Below, one piece after another: positions 43,718-53,161 of a stretch of DNA of 57,254 bases. The position numbers and the translations under genes are program-made. The DNA comes from Xanthomonas arboricola (GTDB taxonomy: Bacteria; Pseudomonadota; Gammaproteobacteria; Xanthomonadales; Xanthomonadaceae), in NCBI RefSeq assembly GCF_003353015.1, contig NZ_QREM01000010.1, positions 278,150-335,403 of the forward strand, given 5' to 3'. The notes under the pieces are model-generated. The model did no database searches. It saw only the letters and a program-made list of their open reading frames with translations, and was not told the origin of the DNA. How positions within the stretch are numbered: position 1 is the first letter of the stretch; each line of letters starts with the position of its first letter.

Positions 43718-44494
43718 ATGCGCCTTGCCACCTTGTTTCGATCCATCGTGCTGTTGGCGCTGGCGAGCTGCAGCAGCCTTGCCGTCGCTGCCGGTCCAAT
43801 CGACGCCTTGAATCAAGCGCGCGCATTGATCGTGGTGACCACGCCGGATTGGAACAGCACCCAGGCACGCCTGCAGACATTCACCCGTGTGGACGGCCAC
43901 TGGCAAGCGGCCGCACCGGGCTTCACGGTCGCGCTCGGGCGGCATGGCAGCGCCTGGGGCGATGGCCTGCATCCCAGGCAGACGCAAGGCCCGCAGAAGC
44001 GCGAAGGCGACGGCCGCAGCCCGGCCGGCGTGTTCGCGATCGGCCCGGCCTTCGGTTACGCCCAGCAGATCGACAGCGCCATGCCATACCAGGCGATGCG
44101 CGCCACCCACTACTGCATGGATGTGCCGAGCTCGCCGCTGTACAACCGCATCGTCGACGCCGCGCAGGTCGGGGAGGCCGCAGTGGCCGGGTCGACCGAA
44201 CCGATGCGCCTGGACCTGCAACATCCCGGCGATGCGCGCTACAGCGAGGGCTTCGTGATCGCGCACAACCCCGATGCGGTGCCCGGGCACGGCAGCTGCA
44301 TCTTCGCCCACCTGTGGCGCACGCCGGGCCAGTTCACCGCCGGCTGCACCGCGATGGCGCCGGCCGACATGCAACGCCTGCTGGCCTGGTTGAAGCCCGA
44401 CGACGCACCGCTGTTCGTGCTGTTGCCGCGTGCCGAATATGCACGCCTGCAGGCCCGCTGGCAGTTGCCCGAATTGAATGAGGTGGGCCGATGA
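43718..44494 (+). CDS. L,D-transpeptidase (YkuD-fold) family exported protein
   Basis: A 258-residue protein with an N-terminal signal sequence containing a possible lipobox (LASC, Cys18). The YkuD catalytic motif is HGSCIFAHLWRTPGQFTAGC, giving a His and the nucleophilic Cys in TAGCTAM. DGRSPAGVFAIG is also typical of the fold. Such enzymes join or trim diaminopimelate cross-links, or may act as L,D-carboxypeptidases. Its last 4 bp overlap the permease start as ATGA. Confidence 0.85.
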   Translation: MRLATLFRSIVLLALASCSSLAVAAGPIDALNQARALIVVTTPDWNSTQARLQTFTRVDGHWQAAAPGFTVALGRHGSAWGDGLHPRQTQGPQKREGDGRSPAGVFAIGPAFGYAQQIDSAMPYQAMRATHYCMDVPSSPLYNRIVDAAQVGEAAVAGSTEPMRLDLQHPGDARYSEGFVIAHNPDAVPGHGSCIFAHLWRTPGQFTAGCTAMAPADMQRLLAWLKPDDAPLFVLLPRAEYARLQARWQLPELNEVGR

Positions 44495-45798
44495 GCAGCG
44501 CGGCTCCCGCACCCGACCCCACTGGCCTGGTCCGCGTGGTCAGCCGCTGGCAGATCGTCGGCTTGTCGATCAACGATGTCATCGGCAGCGGCATCTACCT
44601 GCTGCCGGCGGCCACCGCTGCGCTGCTGGGGCCGATGAGCCTGTGGGCAGTGCTGCTGGCCGGTCTGGCCGTGGCACTGCTGGTGTTGTGCTACGCGCAG
44701 GCGGCGAGCTACTTCGACACCCCGGGCGGCAGTTATCTGTACACGCGTGAGGCGTTCGGCCCGTTCGTCGGTTTTCAGATCGGCTGGATGATCTGGCTCA
44801 CCCGCATCAGTTCGGCAGCGGCATTGAGCAACGGCCTGGCCGATGCGGTCGCGCGGTTCTGGCCCACCGTGGCAACCGATCACTGGGCGCGCCTGCTGGT
44901 CGTCGTCGGTTCCTTGGGTGTGCTCACCGCCATCAACGTGATCGGGGTGAAATCGGCTGCGCGTACCGGCATCGCGCTGGTGATCGGCAAGCTGGTGCCG
45001 TTGCTGCTGTTCGTGGCAATCGGGGTGTTCTACGTGGACTGGTCGTGGGCCTTTGCCGGCACCACGCCAGACCTGCGCGACCTGGGCAATCTCGGCGAGG
45101 CGGCCTTGCTGCTGCTGTTCGCCTATGCCGGGTTCGAAAACATTCCTGCGGCCGCCGGCGAGTATCGCAACCCGCGTCGCGATGTGCCGTTTGCGCTGAT
45201 CACCATGATCGTCACCGTCACCTTGATCTATGCGGCGGTCCAGGTCGTGGCACAAGGCACGCTGCCCAACCTTGCCGCCTCGCCGACGCCCCTGGCCGAT
45301 GCCGCAAGCCGTTTCGGCGGTGAAGCGCTGGCACTGATCCTCACCGTGGGCGCCACCATTTCCATCCTCGGCACCACCAGCAATACGGTCATGCTCGGGC
45401 CGCGTTTTCTATTTGCGCTGGCACAGGATGGCTACGGCCCGGCATTCCTGGCACGTGTGCATCCGCGCTTCCACACCCCGGCAGCGGCGGTGCTGACCCA
45501 GGGCGTGCTGTCGCTGGCGCTGGCGGTGTCGGGCTCGTTTACGCAGCTGGCATTGCTGTCGATGGTCACCCGGCTGTTCGCCTACATCGGTACGGCTGCG
45601 GCAGTGATCGTGCTGGCGCGTCGCTATCGGCAACGCAGCGACACCTTGCGCCTGCCGGGCGGGCCGGCCATTCCCATCGCCGCGCTGCTGTTGTCGCTGG
45701 GCCTGCTCGCCAGCGCCAGCTGGCAAAACCTGGCGGCCGCCGGGGTCGCGCTGCTGGTGGGCTGGGTGATCTACCTGTTTCCGCGCAAGCCGGCGTAG
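44491..45798 (+). CDS. APC-superfamily amino-acid permease
   Basis: A 435-residue membrane transporter with about 12 helices. The first helix carries the unwound GSGIYLLPA motif (IGSGIYLLP) that binds the amino-acid backbone in this family, and AYAGFENIPAAAGEY lies in helix 6. Coupling to the L,D-transpeptidase-like gene and closeness to the epimerase suggest that it takes up amino acids or small peptides released from murein; substrate is inferred only from context. Confidence 0.9.
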   Translation: MSSAAPAPDPTGLVRVVSRWQIVGLSINDVIGSGIYLLPAATAALLGPMSLWAVLLAGLAVALLVLCYAQAASYFDTPGGSYLYTREAFGPFVGFQIGWMIWLTRISSAAALSNGLADAVARFWPTVATDHWARLLVVVGSLGVLTAINVIGVKSAARTGIALVIGKLVPLLLFVAIGVFYVDWSWAFAGTTPDLRDLGNLGEAALLLLFAYAGFENIPAAAGEYRNPRRDVPFALITMIVTVTLIYAAVQVVAQGTLPNLAASPTPLADAASRFGGEALALILTVGATISILGTTSNTVMLGPRFLFALAQDGYGPAFLARVHPRFHTPAAAVLTQGVLSLALAVSGSFTQLALLSMVTRLFAYIGTAAAVIVLARRYRQRSDTLRLPGGPAIPIAALLLSLGLLASASWQNLAAAGVALLVGWVIYLFPRKPA

Positions 45799-45886
45799 CC
45801 ACTTTCGCAGGACGCTCGCGCAACACTCACGCACGCCTAACCGTGCGCGTCCAACGCTGCAGCCCTCACCCGCCTGGAAGCTTGCG

Positions 45887-46384
45887 ATGAAACTGCGCCG
45901 TGTCTACAGCACGCCCGATATCGACAGTGCGCAACGCGTCATGCAGGCCGCACGCAGCGCCGGCATCGACAACGATGCGCTGTCGTTGATTGCCCGTTCG
46001 GATATCGAGCTGGAAGGCATCCCCGATGAGCGCAAGGACGCCAAGACGGATTTTCTTCCTGCTGCTGCGCGTGGCGCCGCGACCGGCGGTGCTGCAGGTC
46101 TGGTCGCCGGACTGGTGGCCATTGCCGTGCCACCAATCGGCCTGACCATCGCCGGCGCAGGCGTGATGGCACTGGCAGGCGCGCTGGTCGGCACCTGGTC
46201 CTCCGCACTGATCGGCGCCACCGTGCCCGATCCGGTACGCCGCCAGTTCGAGGACGAAATCCAGGCCGGGCGCGTGCTGGTCATCATCGATGCCGAGGAG
46301 GCAGCGCTGCAGCACGCCGAAGCCAGCCTGCGTGCCGCCGGTGCCACGCCGTTGCCGTATGAAGCCGCATCGGCAGCGACGTGA
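45887..46384 (+). CDS. small membrane protein with glycine-zipper segment
   Basis: A 165-residue protein. Residues 1-58 look like a small alpha/beta domain (SAQRVMQAARSAGIDNDALS), residues 61-113 are a Gly/Ala-rich hydrophobic hairpin (GAATGGAAGLVAGLVA), and the C-terminal part is soluble (VLVIIDAEEAALQHAEASLR). The plan is like general-stress membrane proteins with a glycine zipper, but no family is certain. It lies upstream of another small stress-type gene. Confidence 0.72.
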   Translation: MKLRRVYSTPDIDSAQRVMQAARSAGIDNDALSLIARSDIELEGIPDERKDAKTDFLPAAARGAATGGAAGLVAGLVAIAVPPIGLTIAGAGVMALAGALVGTWSSALIGATVPDPVRRQFEDEIQAGRVLVIIDAEEAALQHAEASLRAAGATPLPYEAASAAT

Positions 46385-46551
46385 TGCGCGCCACCACGGG
46401 TTGAATTGCCGAGCGCGGCGCACGGCTGGCTGGAGTGCCCCGGAAAGCATTGCCAGACGCCGCACGTCTTGATGCCCTCCTCACCCGTCCTGGCAACGGA
46501 TTTAACACGGTCCCACCTAGGTTAGGTCGCACATTCACCACGGAGACGAGC

Positions 46552-46884
46552 ATGAACGTGCCGTATCAGATTCCAGGCCGCGCGCCGGACGAAGACCGCA
46601 GCCAGAACGTATCCAACTACTGGCGTGAGCGCTTCACCGAAGAGTCGTATTACACCGAGGGTGATCGCTACGAAGATTACGAGGGCGCCTACCTCGCCGG
46701 ACATGAGGCGCGCATCCGCGAGAATGCGCGTGCCTACGATCAGGTGGAAGCCGAGTTGCATCGCGAATGGGAAGCCAATCGCGGCACCGACGGCCTGAGC
46801 TGGAGCAAGGCCCGTCACGCAGTCAAGCGTGCCTGGGAAAATGCTGCAGACTTCGTCACCGGCGACACCAAGTCCAAGCCCTGA
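46552..46884 (+). CDS. small conserved acidic protein, stress type
   Basis: A 110-residue soluble protein rich in Tyr, Glu and Arg: NYWRERFTEESYYTEGDRYE, then DYEGAYLAGHEARIRE and a C-terminal LSWSKARHAVKRAWENA. Similar small proteins occur next to stress genes in many proteobacteria, with unknown function. CGGAGACGAGC precedes the ATG at 46552. Confidence 0.78.
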   Translation: MNVPYQIPGRAPDEDRSQNVSNYWRERFTEESYYTEGDRYEDYEGAYLAGHEARIRENARAYDQVEAELHREWEANRGTDGLSWSKARHAVKRAWENAADFVTGDTKSKP

Positions 46885-46891
46885 CATACCG

Positions 46892-46920
46892 CAACGCCAC
46901 CATCGAGGTGGCGTTGTTGT
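46892..46920 (+). terminator. intrinsic terminator
   Basis: CAACGCCACC-ATCGA-GGTGGCGTTG stem-loop followed by TTGT, 8 bp after the preceding stop codon. The U tract is short. Confidence 0.78.
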
Positions 46921-47049
46921 ATCGACGGCTAGAGAGTGACCTACGACAAGGGCGGCCTGGACGGCGTCGTGTAGGGTGTTTGAAAACCCGACGCAGGACA
47001 CGTTGCGGGAGGGCTGCAACGTCACTGCGCCCATCCCCAGGAGGACCTC

Positions 47050-48228
47050 ATGTCTGTCCGACGTCTGCTTGCCCTGGCCTGCTCGGCCAGCCTGTTCACC
47101 ACCACTGCCGCATGCGCTGCGCCTGCTGTCGCGCCGGCCGCTGCCGTTCCCAAGGCGCAGTGGCCATTCCAGGCCACCACCGTTGCCGATTTCGACGAAC
47201 CCTGGGCAATGACCTTCCTGCCGGATGGCAGCCTGCTGGTCAGCGAAAAACGCGGTGCGTTGATGCGGCTGGACCTCAAGACCAGGCGCAAGAGTGCCAT
47301 TACCGGCATTCCGGCCGTGGCCTACGGCGGCCAGGGCGGCTTCGGCGATGTCCTGGCGCATCCGCGCTTTGCCAGGAATGGCCTGGTCTATGTCAGTTAC
47401 GCCGAACCTGGGCAGGGCGACACCCGCGGCGCCGCGGTGGCAAGGGCCAAGCTCACGCTGGATGACACCGGCGGCGGCACGCTGTCGGATCTGAAGGTGA
47501 TCTGGCGCCAGGATCCCAAGGTCAGCGGCAACGGCCATTTCGGGCATCGGCTCGCCTTCGGCCCGGACGGCAAGCTGTGGATCAGCTCCAGCGAGCGCCA
47601 GAAGTTCACCCCCGCCCAGGACATGCAAGCCAATCTCGGCAAGCTGATCCGCCTCAACGACGACGGCAGCGTGCCGGCCGACAACCCGTTCGCTGCGCAG
47701 GGCGGCGTTGCCGCGCAGGTGTGGTCGCTGGGCCACCGCAATATTCTCGGCCTGGCCTTCGACGGCAAGGGGCGCTTGTGGGAGCACGAAATGGGCCCGC
47801 TCGGCGGCGATGAGCTGAACCTGATCCAGCGCGGCGCCAACTATGGTTATCCGGTCGTTTCCAACGGCGACAACTACGACGGGACCCCGATCCCCGACCA
47901 CAATACCCGCCCGGAATTTGCCGCGCCCAAGATCAGCTGGACCCCGGTGATCTCGCCGGCCGGCTTTGTGATCTACAGCGGCAAGCAGTTCCCGGCATGG
48001 CGCGGCAACGGCTTCATCGGCGGGTTGTCGTCGATGGCGCTGGTGCAGGTGTCCCTTGGCGATCAGCCACGCGAGGTGGCCCGCTACGACATGGGCGCGC
48101 GCATCCGCGAAGTGGAACAGGGTCCGGATGGCGCGCTGTGGTTGCTGGAAGACGAAGCCAGTGGCAGCACCGGGCGCCTGCTCAAGCTGACACCCAAGAG
48201 CAAGGCAGCGGTCGAGAACGACGCGTAG
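47050..48228 (+). CDS. exported PQQ-dependent sugar dehydrogenase (soluble aldose type)
   Basis: A 392-residue six-bladed beta-propeller enzyme of the soluble glucose/aldose sugar dehydrogenase family (YliI/Asd-like). A signal peptide spans about residues 1-23. Family motifs are [46 protein letters not shown] (the catalytic-region His) and [13 protein letters not shown] (calcium/PQQ). PQQ dependence is assumed from family; no pqq genes are in the window. It is convergent with the GH3 gene, so glucose released by that enzyme is a possible but unproved substrate. Confidence 0.92.
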   Translation: MSVRRLLALACSASLFTTTAACAAPAVAPAAAVPKAQWPFQATTVADFDEPWAMTFLPDGSLLVSEKRGALMRLDLKTRRKSAITGIPAVAYGGQGGFGDVLAHPRFARNGLVYVSYAEPGQGDTRGAAVARAKLTLDDTGGGTLSDLKVIWRQDPKVSGNGHFGHRLAFGPDGKLWISSSERQKFTPAQDMQANLGKLIRLNDDGSVPADNPFAAQGGVAAQVWSLGHRNILGLAFDGKGRLWEHEMGPLGGDELNLIQRGANYGYPVVSNGDNYDGTPIPDHNTRPEFAAPKISWTPVISPAGFVIYSGKQFPAWRGNGFIGGLSSMALVQVSLGDQPREVARYDMGARIREVEQGPDGALWLLEDEASGSTGRLLKLTPKSKAAVENDA

Positions 48229-48257
48229 TCCTGCAAAAGTGCGTCCAGGGGATCGTG

Positions 48258-48291
48258 CCACCGCCACGTGCCACCCGTGCGTTGGCGGTGG
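48258..48291. terminator. candidate bidirectional terminator
   Basis: CCACCGCCA / TGGCGGTGG stem with a 16-nt loop and a short T run at its right side. It lies between convergent genes, 30 bp after the dehydrogenase stop. Confidence 0.45.
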
Positions 48292-48515
48292 CCACGATTT
48301 TCAGCGCCACGCGGCCTTCGACCGGGCGCGGTCCATGCCGCGGCTCGCACAAAGACGCGAATCCGGGGCACCACCGATTGGCCACGCGCCTGTGCGCCGG
48401 TGACCCGCTGACGGCACGCCCTTGGGCCATGCCCGTCACAGTCAACCTGAAGCGGTCGCCGCACGCCGCTGCCGATCATGCGAGTGCGCTCCACCGCACC
48501 CGCTTGCGCGCCTAC

Positions 48516-50687
48516 TCAGGCGTCCAGCAACTCGAACGTCACTGCCTCGCCACTCTTGGCCGACGCGCAGACCCATACATCGAACAGCCCCGGCTCGGCA
48601 CCAAACACGTTCCTGTGATTGGTGAAGGCCAGCGCGTCGCGCGCCAGGGTGAAGGTCACGTCCGCGCTTTCGCCAGGCTGCAACAGCACCTTGCGGAAGC
48701 ACTTGAGCTCGCGCACCGGGCGCACCCGGCTGGCGACGCGATCGTGCACATACAGCTGCACCACTTCCTCGCCAGCGACGCGGCCGGTATTGGTGACGCG
48801 CGTGGTGATGGTCAGCGTCTGGTCCCAGCCAAGCTGCGCGCTGCTCAACTGCGGCTGCGCATAGGCAAAGGTGGTGTAGCTCAAGCCATGGCCAAACGGA
48901 TACAGCGGCTCGTTGGGCATCTCGCGCCAGCGTGCCTTGTATTCGGACAGCGTCGGCAGCTCCGGGCGGCCGGTGCGCAGATGGTTGTAGAAATACGGCT
49001 GTTGCCCGGTCACCTGCGGAAAGCTGATCGGCAGACGCGCGGACGGGTTGTAGTCGCCGAACAACACATCGGCCACGCCGGTCCCGGTCTGCGTGCCCAG
49101 GTACCAGGTCACTGCAATTGCATCGGCATCGCGCACTGCACCGCTCAGGGCCAGCGCGCGGCCATTGCGCAGCAACACCACCATCGGCGTGCCGGTGGCG
49201 GCGATGGCTTCGGCCAATGCCTGCTGCGCCGGCGGCAACACGATCTCGGTACGCGACTGCGCCTCGCCACTGAACCGCTGCGGCTCGCCCAGCGCCAGCA
49301 CCACCACGTCGGCAGCCTGCGCCGCATCGATGGCGGCAGACATGCCGTCCGGCAGCGCCTCTTCCAGGCCACAGCCCGGCACCACCGTCAGATGCTCGCT
49401 GCCGACCACCGCACGCACGCCCTGCTCCAGGGTCACGTAGCGGTCCTTGTCGCCGAACAACGTCCAGCAACCCTCGATGTTCTCGCGGTCCTGCACGAAC
49501 GGCCCGATCAGCGCGATGCGCTGGCCGCTTTTCTTCAACGGCAACACGTTGCCGTCGTTCTTCAGCAACACGATCGAACGCCGCGCCGCATCGCGCGACA
49601 GCGCATCGTGCGCGGGCAGATGCGTGGTATCGGCTTCGCGTGCCGGATCCAGCGAGCGGTACGGGTTGTCGAACAGCCCGATCGCTTCCTTCAGCTGCAG
49701 CATGCGGCGGACGCTGGCATCCAGCGTGGCCATCGGCACCTCACCACTTTCCACCAGCGACGGCAGATGCGCGGCATAGAAACCGCTCTGCATGCTCAGA
49801 TCCAGGCCGGCCAGGAACGCCTTCTTGGTCGCATCGCGCTCATCGGCCGCATAGCCGTGCGCAATCAGTTCCATGTCGGCGGTGTAATCGGAAATCACCA
49901 CGCCGGGGAACTGCCACTCACCGCGCAGGATCTCGGTCAGCAATTCATGGTTGGCGCTGGCCGGCACGCCGTTGATGTCGTTGAACGAGGACATCACGCT
50001 CAATGCGCCGGCATCGAAGGCGGCCTTGAACGGCGGCAGGTGCACATCGCGCAAGGTCTGCGGCGCGATGTCCACGGTGTTGTATTCCATGCCCGCAGCC
50101 ACCGCGCCGTAGGCGGCGAAGTGCTTCGGGGTGGCCAGCAGGCAGTCGTCGGCCTTCAGGTCGCTGCCCTGGAAGCCGCGCACGCGGGCGGCGGCAAACG
50201 CCGCGCCCAGCACCACGTCTTCGCCGGCGCCTTCCGCGCCACGGCCCCAGCGCTGGTCGCGTGCGATGTCCACGGCCGGTGCGTAGGTCCAGTGCAGGCC
50301 GGCGGCGGTCGCCTCGATCGCGGTGGCGCGCGCGGTGCGCTCGGCCAGCTCGGGCTCGAAGCTGGCCGCTTCGCCCAGCGGGATCGGGAACACCGTGCGC
50401 ATACCGTGGATCACGTCCGCCGCCAGGATCACCGGGATGCCAAGGCGGCTTTCTTCCACCGCCACCTTCTGGATCTGCACGCCCAGCGCGGCGCCGACGC
50501 CGTTGAACAGCGAGCCGACCCGGCCCGCGCGCACCTGCTGCAGCACCTCGTCGGCGTTGAGCACGTTGGCTTCGGGATTCACGTCCGGCGCGAACGGCCG
50601 CACCATGTCGGCGAACACACCCAACTGTCCGACCTTCTCTTCGACGGTCATCTGGGCAATCAGGGTTTCGATACGATCAGCAGCCAT
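48516..50687 (-). CDS. glycoside hydrolase family 3 beta-glucosidase (BglX-like)
   Basis: A 723-residue GH3 enzyme hydrolysing terminal beta-glucosyl (or xylosyl) residues. The N-terminal barrel contains KHFAAYG (about 188-194) and the nucleophile Asp267 in GVVISDY. The second GH3 domain (about 390-560) and a C-terminal fibronectin-III-like domain (QTLTITTRVTNTGRVAGEEV, then PVRELKCFRKV) follow. E. coli BglX is periplasmic, but this protein starts MAADRIETLIAQMT with no signal peptide, so it is probably cytoplasmic. AAGGA precedes the ATG. Confidence 0.94.
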   Translation of the reverse strand: MAADRIETLIAQMTVEEKVGQLGVFADMVRPFAPDVNPEANVLNADEVLQQVRAGRVGSLFNGVGAALGVQIQKVAVEESRLGIPVILAADVIHGMRTVFPIPLGEAASFEPELAERTARATAIEATAAGLHWTYAPAVDIARDQRWGRGAEGAGEDVVLGAAFAAARVRGFQGSDLKADDCLLATPKHFAAYGAVAAGMEYNTVDIAPQTLRDVHLPPFKAAFDAGALSVMSSFNDINGVPASANHELLTEILRGEWQFPGVVISDYTADMELIAHGYAADERDATKKAFLAGLDLSMQSGFYAAHLPSLVESGEVPMATLDASVRRMLQLKEAIGLFDNPYRSLDPAREADTTHLPAHDALSRDAARRSIVLLKNDGNVLPLKKSGQRIALIGPFVQDRENIEGCWTLFGDKDRYVTLEQGVRAVVGSEHLTVVPGCGLEEALPDGMSAAIDAAQAADVVVLALGEPQRFSGEAQSRTEIVLPPAQQALAEAIAATGTPMVVLLRNGRALALSGAVRDADAIAVTWYLGTQTGTGVADVLFGDYNPSARLPISFPQVTGQQPYFYNHLRTGRPELPTLSEYKARWREMPNEPLYPFGHGLSYTTFAYAQPQLSSAQLGWDQTLTITTRVTNTGRVAGEEVVQLYVHDRVASRVRPVRELKCFRKVLLQPGESADVTFTLARDALAFTNHRNVFGAEPGLFDVWVCASAKSGEAVTFELLDA

Positions 50688-50697
50688 GAGATCCTTG

Positions 50698-50711
50698 AGA
50701 AAACGTTTACA
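50698..50711 (-). promoter_or_regulatory. LacI/GalR-type operator candidate before the GH3 gene
   Basis: TGTAAACGTTTTCT on the minus strand, with the central AAACGTTT palindrome and 5 of 7 outer-half positions symmetrical. It fits the CG-centred pattern of LacI-family operators and lies 10 bp before the start codon, where a bound repressor would block transcription. No LacI-family gene is in the window. Confidence 0.6.
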
Positions 50712-50763
50712 TGGCCGTCAATTCTAGCCTGACGCGACCGCGAGGGTGCAAGTGTCGGGAGGT

Positions 50764-50785
50764 GGAATTGGAGATTGGGGATTTG
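50764..50785. repeat. GGGATTC-type dispersed repeat, copy 3 (short)
   Basis: GGAATTGGAGATTGGGGATT, a short form of the element, between folB and the GH3 gene. Confidence 0.65.
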
Positions 50786-50919
50786 TCGGGGCCGGTTGCA
50801 CCACGCTTCGGGGGCTGGGGATCGGCCGCGTGGTTGTGGAGCGCCGGTCCGGTGCCGGTGGGATCTCCGGGGCTCGGCAATGGCTCGAAGGCCCCGCCCG
50901 ATGCGGCACTCGGTGGCCT

Positions 50920-51276
50920 TCAGCGAGCCCGTTCACGCTCGATGATCACCCCCACCGCCTGCGCGCCACGCACCGCACCGGGCTTGCTCAGCTTCAACCG
51001 CAGCCAGTGCACGCCGAACTCGTCCAGCACGATCGCCGCGCAGCGCTCGGCCAGCGTCTCCACCAGCCCGAAGTCCGAGGCCTGCACGAAGTCGATCAAG
51101 CGCTTGCTCACCGCCTTGTAGTTCAAGGTGTCGGCAATCTCGTCGCTGGCGGCCGGAATGCGGTTGTCGAACCCCATCTCCAGATCGAACCGCAGCGTCT
51201 GGCGGATGCGCCGCTCCCAGTCGTAGATGCCGATCAGCGCATCGATTTCCAGGCCTTCGATAAAAACTTTGTCCAT
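50920..51276 (-). CDS. folB: dihydroneopterin aldolase
   Basis: A 118-residue enzyme of folate synthesis that converts dihydroneopterin to 6-hydroxymethyl-dihydropterin. Start DKVFIEGLEIDALIGIYDWE and the end RLKLSKPGAVRGAQAVGVII are typical, with the substrate-binding Glu in ETLAERCA and the catalytic Lys in LSKP. Length is normal. It follows tsaD on the minus strand, with a repeat hairpin between them. Confidence 0.95.
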   Translation of the reverse strand: MDKVFIEGLEIDALIGIYDWERRIRQTLRFDLEMGFDNRIPAASDEIADTLNYKAVSKRLIDFVQASDFGLVETLAERCAAIVLDEFGVHWLRLKLSKPGAVRGAQAVGVIIERERAR

Positions 51277-51286
51277 TGGGAGCCGT

Positions 51287-51383
51287 GATTGGGGATTCGG
51301 GAGTGGGGATTGGCAAGAGCGCGACAGACAGCAGGTAGAGGGACTAGCTTCTACGAATCTCCAATCCCCACTCCCGAATCCCG
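51287..51383. repeat. inverted pair of GGGATTC-type repeats between tsaD and folB
   Basis: A plus-oriented copy (51287-51313) and a minus-oriented copy (51354-51383) share a perfect 22-nt segment beginning GGGATTCGGGAGTGGG, so an RNA or single strand could fold into a long hairpin with a loop of about 46 nt. The second copy lies inside the coding region of tsaD. Confidence 0.85.
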
Positions 51384-52415
51384 CGCCGCCGCCAGCGGCG
51401 GCAAGCCCGCCATATCCCAGCGCGGCGTCACATGCACCGCCGCGTCGGCGCGCTCGCCGGCCTCCAGCCGCAGCGCGCCGGCGAAGGCGATCATTGCGCC
51501 GTTATCCGTGCACAGGGCCGGCCGCGGGAAGCACACCCGGCCGCCGCGCCGCTGCGCCGCCTCCTGCAGGCGTGCGCGCAGGCGCTTGTTGGCGCCCACG
51601 CCGCCGGCCACCACCAGGGTGTTGCACTCGGCTGCATCCAGCGCGCGCAGGCATTTGATCGCCAGCGTCTCCACCACCGCATCCTCGAACCCGCGCGCGA
51701 TATCCGCCCGCGTGGTGTCGGACTGGTCGCTGCCGCGCCAGGCCAGCAGCACCTGGGTCTTGAGTCCGCTGAAACTGAAATCCAGACCCGGCCGGTCGGT
51801 CATCGGCCGCGCGAACCTGTAACGCCCCGGGGTGCCGGTTTCGGCCAGCGCCGCCAGTTGCGGCCCGCCTGGATACGGCAGGCCCATCATCTTGGCGGTC
51901 TTGTCGAAGGCCTCGCCGGCGGCATCGTCCAGCGTCTCGCCGAGCACGGCGTACTGGCCCAGGGCCTTCACCGACACCAGCTGGGTGTGGCCGCCGGAGA
52001 CCAGCAGCGCCACGAACGGCGGCTGCGGCGGGTCGTCTTCCATCAACGGCGCCAGCAGATGGCCTTCCATGTGATGCACGCCGATCGCCGGCACGTCCAG
52101 CGCCCAGGCCAGCGACCGCGCCACGCCGGCACCGACAAGGAGTGCGCCGACCAGGCCGGGGCCGGCGGTATAGGCCACCCCATCGAGCTCGTCGATCCCC
52201 AGTCCGGCCTCGTCCAGGGTCTGGCGGATCAGCGGCAGCAGCTTGCGCACATGGTCGCGACTGGCCAGTTCCGGCACCACCCCGCCATACTCGGCATGCA
52301 GCGCGATCTGGCTGTAGACCGCGTGGGCGCGCAGCGCCGGCACGCCGGACAGCGCGGTGTCGTAGACCGCCACGCCAGTCTCATCGCACGATGATTCGAT
52401 CCCAAGAACTTTCAC
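51351..52415 (-). CDS. tsaD: tRNA N6-threonylcarbamoyladenosine transferase
   Basis: A 354-residue enzyme that, with TsaB/TsaE, puts threonylcarbamoyl on A37 of ANN-decoding tRNAs. N-terminal [17 protein letters not shown] and metal ligands His115 and His119 in GVHHMEGH are diagnostic, with the later motifs [10 protein letters not shown] and [10 protein letters not shown]. The GTG start at 52415 gives the family length. The last ten residues ([10 protein letters not shown]) are the translation of the GGGATTC-type repeat and have no family counterpart I recall. It diverges from rpsU as in E. coli. Confidence 0.96.
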
Positions 52416-52571
52416 GGCAACTCGGCAGGCAGGTAGATGCGGCCCATTTTCGCAGCTTTTGCGCTGCGCAGATCGGCCAGCGGCGATCCACCGCGTGGCC
52501 ATGCGATCGCCAGCGGATCACGTCCAAGCGCAGGCGTTATCAGGCATGCGCGCCCACCTGCTGCCGGGGGC

Positions 52572-52599
52572 TTGCAGGCGGCCGGCAAGTCGTTATAAT
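52572..52599 (+). promoter_or_regulatory. sigma-70 promoter of rpsU
   Basis: TTGCAG (52572-52577), a 16-bp spacer and a perfect TATAAT (52594-52599). The leader would be about 90 nt, ending in TGGAG before the rpsU ATG. Confidence 0.75.
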
Positions 52600-52695
52600 G
52601 CGCGGCTCGCCGGGGCAACCCGGAAATTCCGTCACGCGAGTCCGCTCGCACCCGCCCGGGGCTCCCGGACGGAAATCCCATTTTCTGGAGAACAC

Positions 52696-52911
52696 ATGCC
52701 CAGCGTTAAAGTCCGCGAGAACGAGCCCTTCGAATTTGCGCTCCGCCGTTTCAAGCGCACCTGCGAAAAGGCCGGCGTGCTGGCCGAAACCCGCAAGCGC
52801 GAGTTCTATGAAAAGCCGACCCAGGAGCGCAAGCGCAAGGCTGCCGCTGCTGTGAAGCGTCAGCTGCGTCGTTCCTCGCGCGACGTCACCAAGCGCCAGC
52901 GCTTGTACTGA
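52696..52911 (+). CDS. rpsU: 30S ribosomal protein S21
   Basis: A 71-residue basic protein of the small subunit, with the S21 pattern [20 protein letters not shown] and a Lys/Arg-rich C-terminus ending RQRLY. CTGGAG lies before the ATG. It heads the macromolecular-synthesis locus and is followed by its own terminator. Confidence 0.97.
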
Positions 52912-52974
52912 TCGAACGCGGTTCCCTGCCGAGGGGCATGCGCTGAAGGCGCGGCCCACCGGGTGGAACCCAGG

Positions 52975-53006
52975 AGCCGGCACGCGCAAGCGTCGCCGGC
53001 TTTTTG
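52975..53006 (+). terminator. terminator between rpsU and yqeY
   Basis: AGCCGGC plus ACGC pairs with GCGT plus GCCGGCT around a GCAA tetraloop, with one bulged C, followed by TTTT. Partial read-through could set rpsU above the downstream genes. Confidence 0.88.
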
Positions 53007-53161
53007 CATTGGTCCGATGCCAGGCGAGCGCTGCGCAACTGCAGGGGCGACCGGCAATGCCCGCGGTCGTCCGCGCCGCCCAGGCCCCACTTCCTGCCGA
53101 TGCACTGCGCCCGTCATGGCGCATCGGCACATCCGTCACACGCACTCCCAGGAGTTACACC

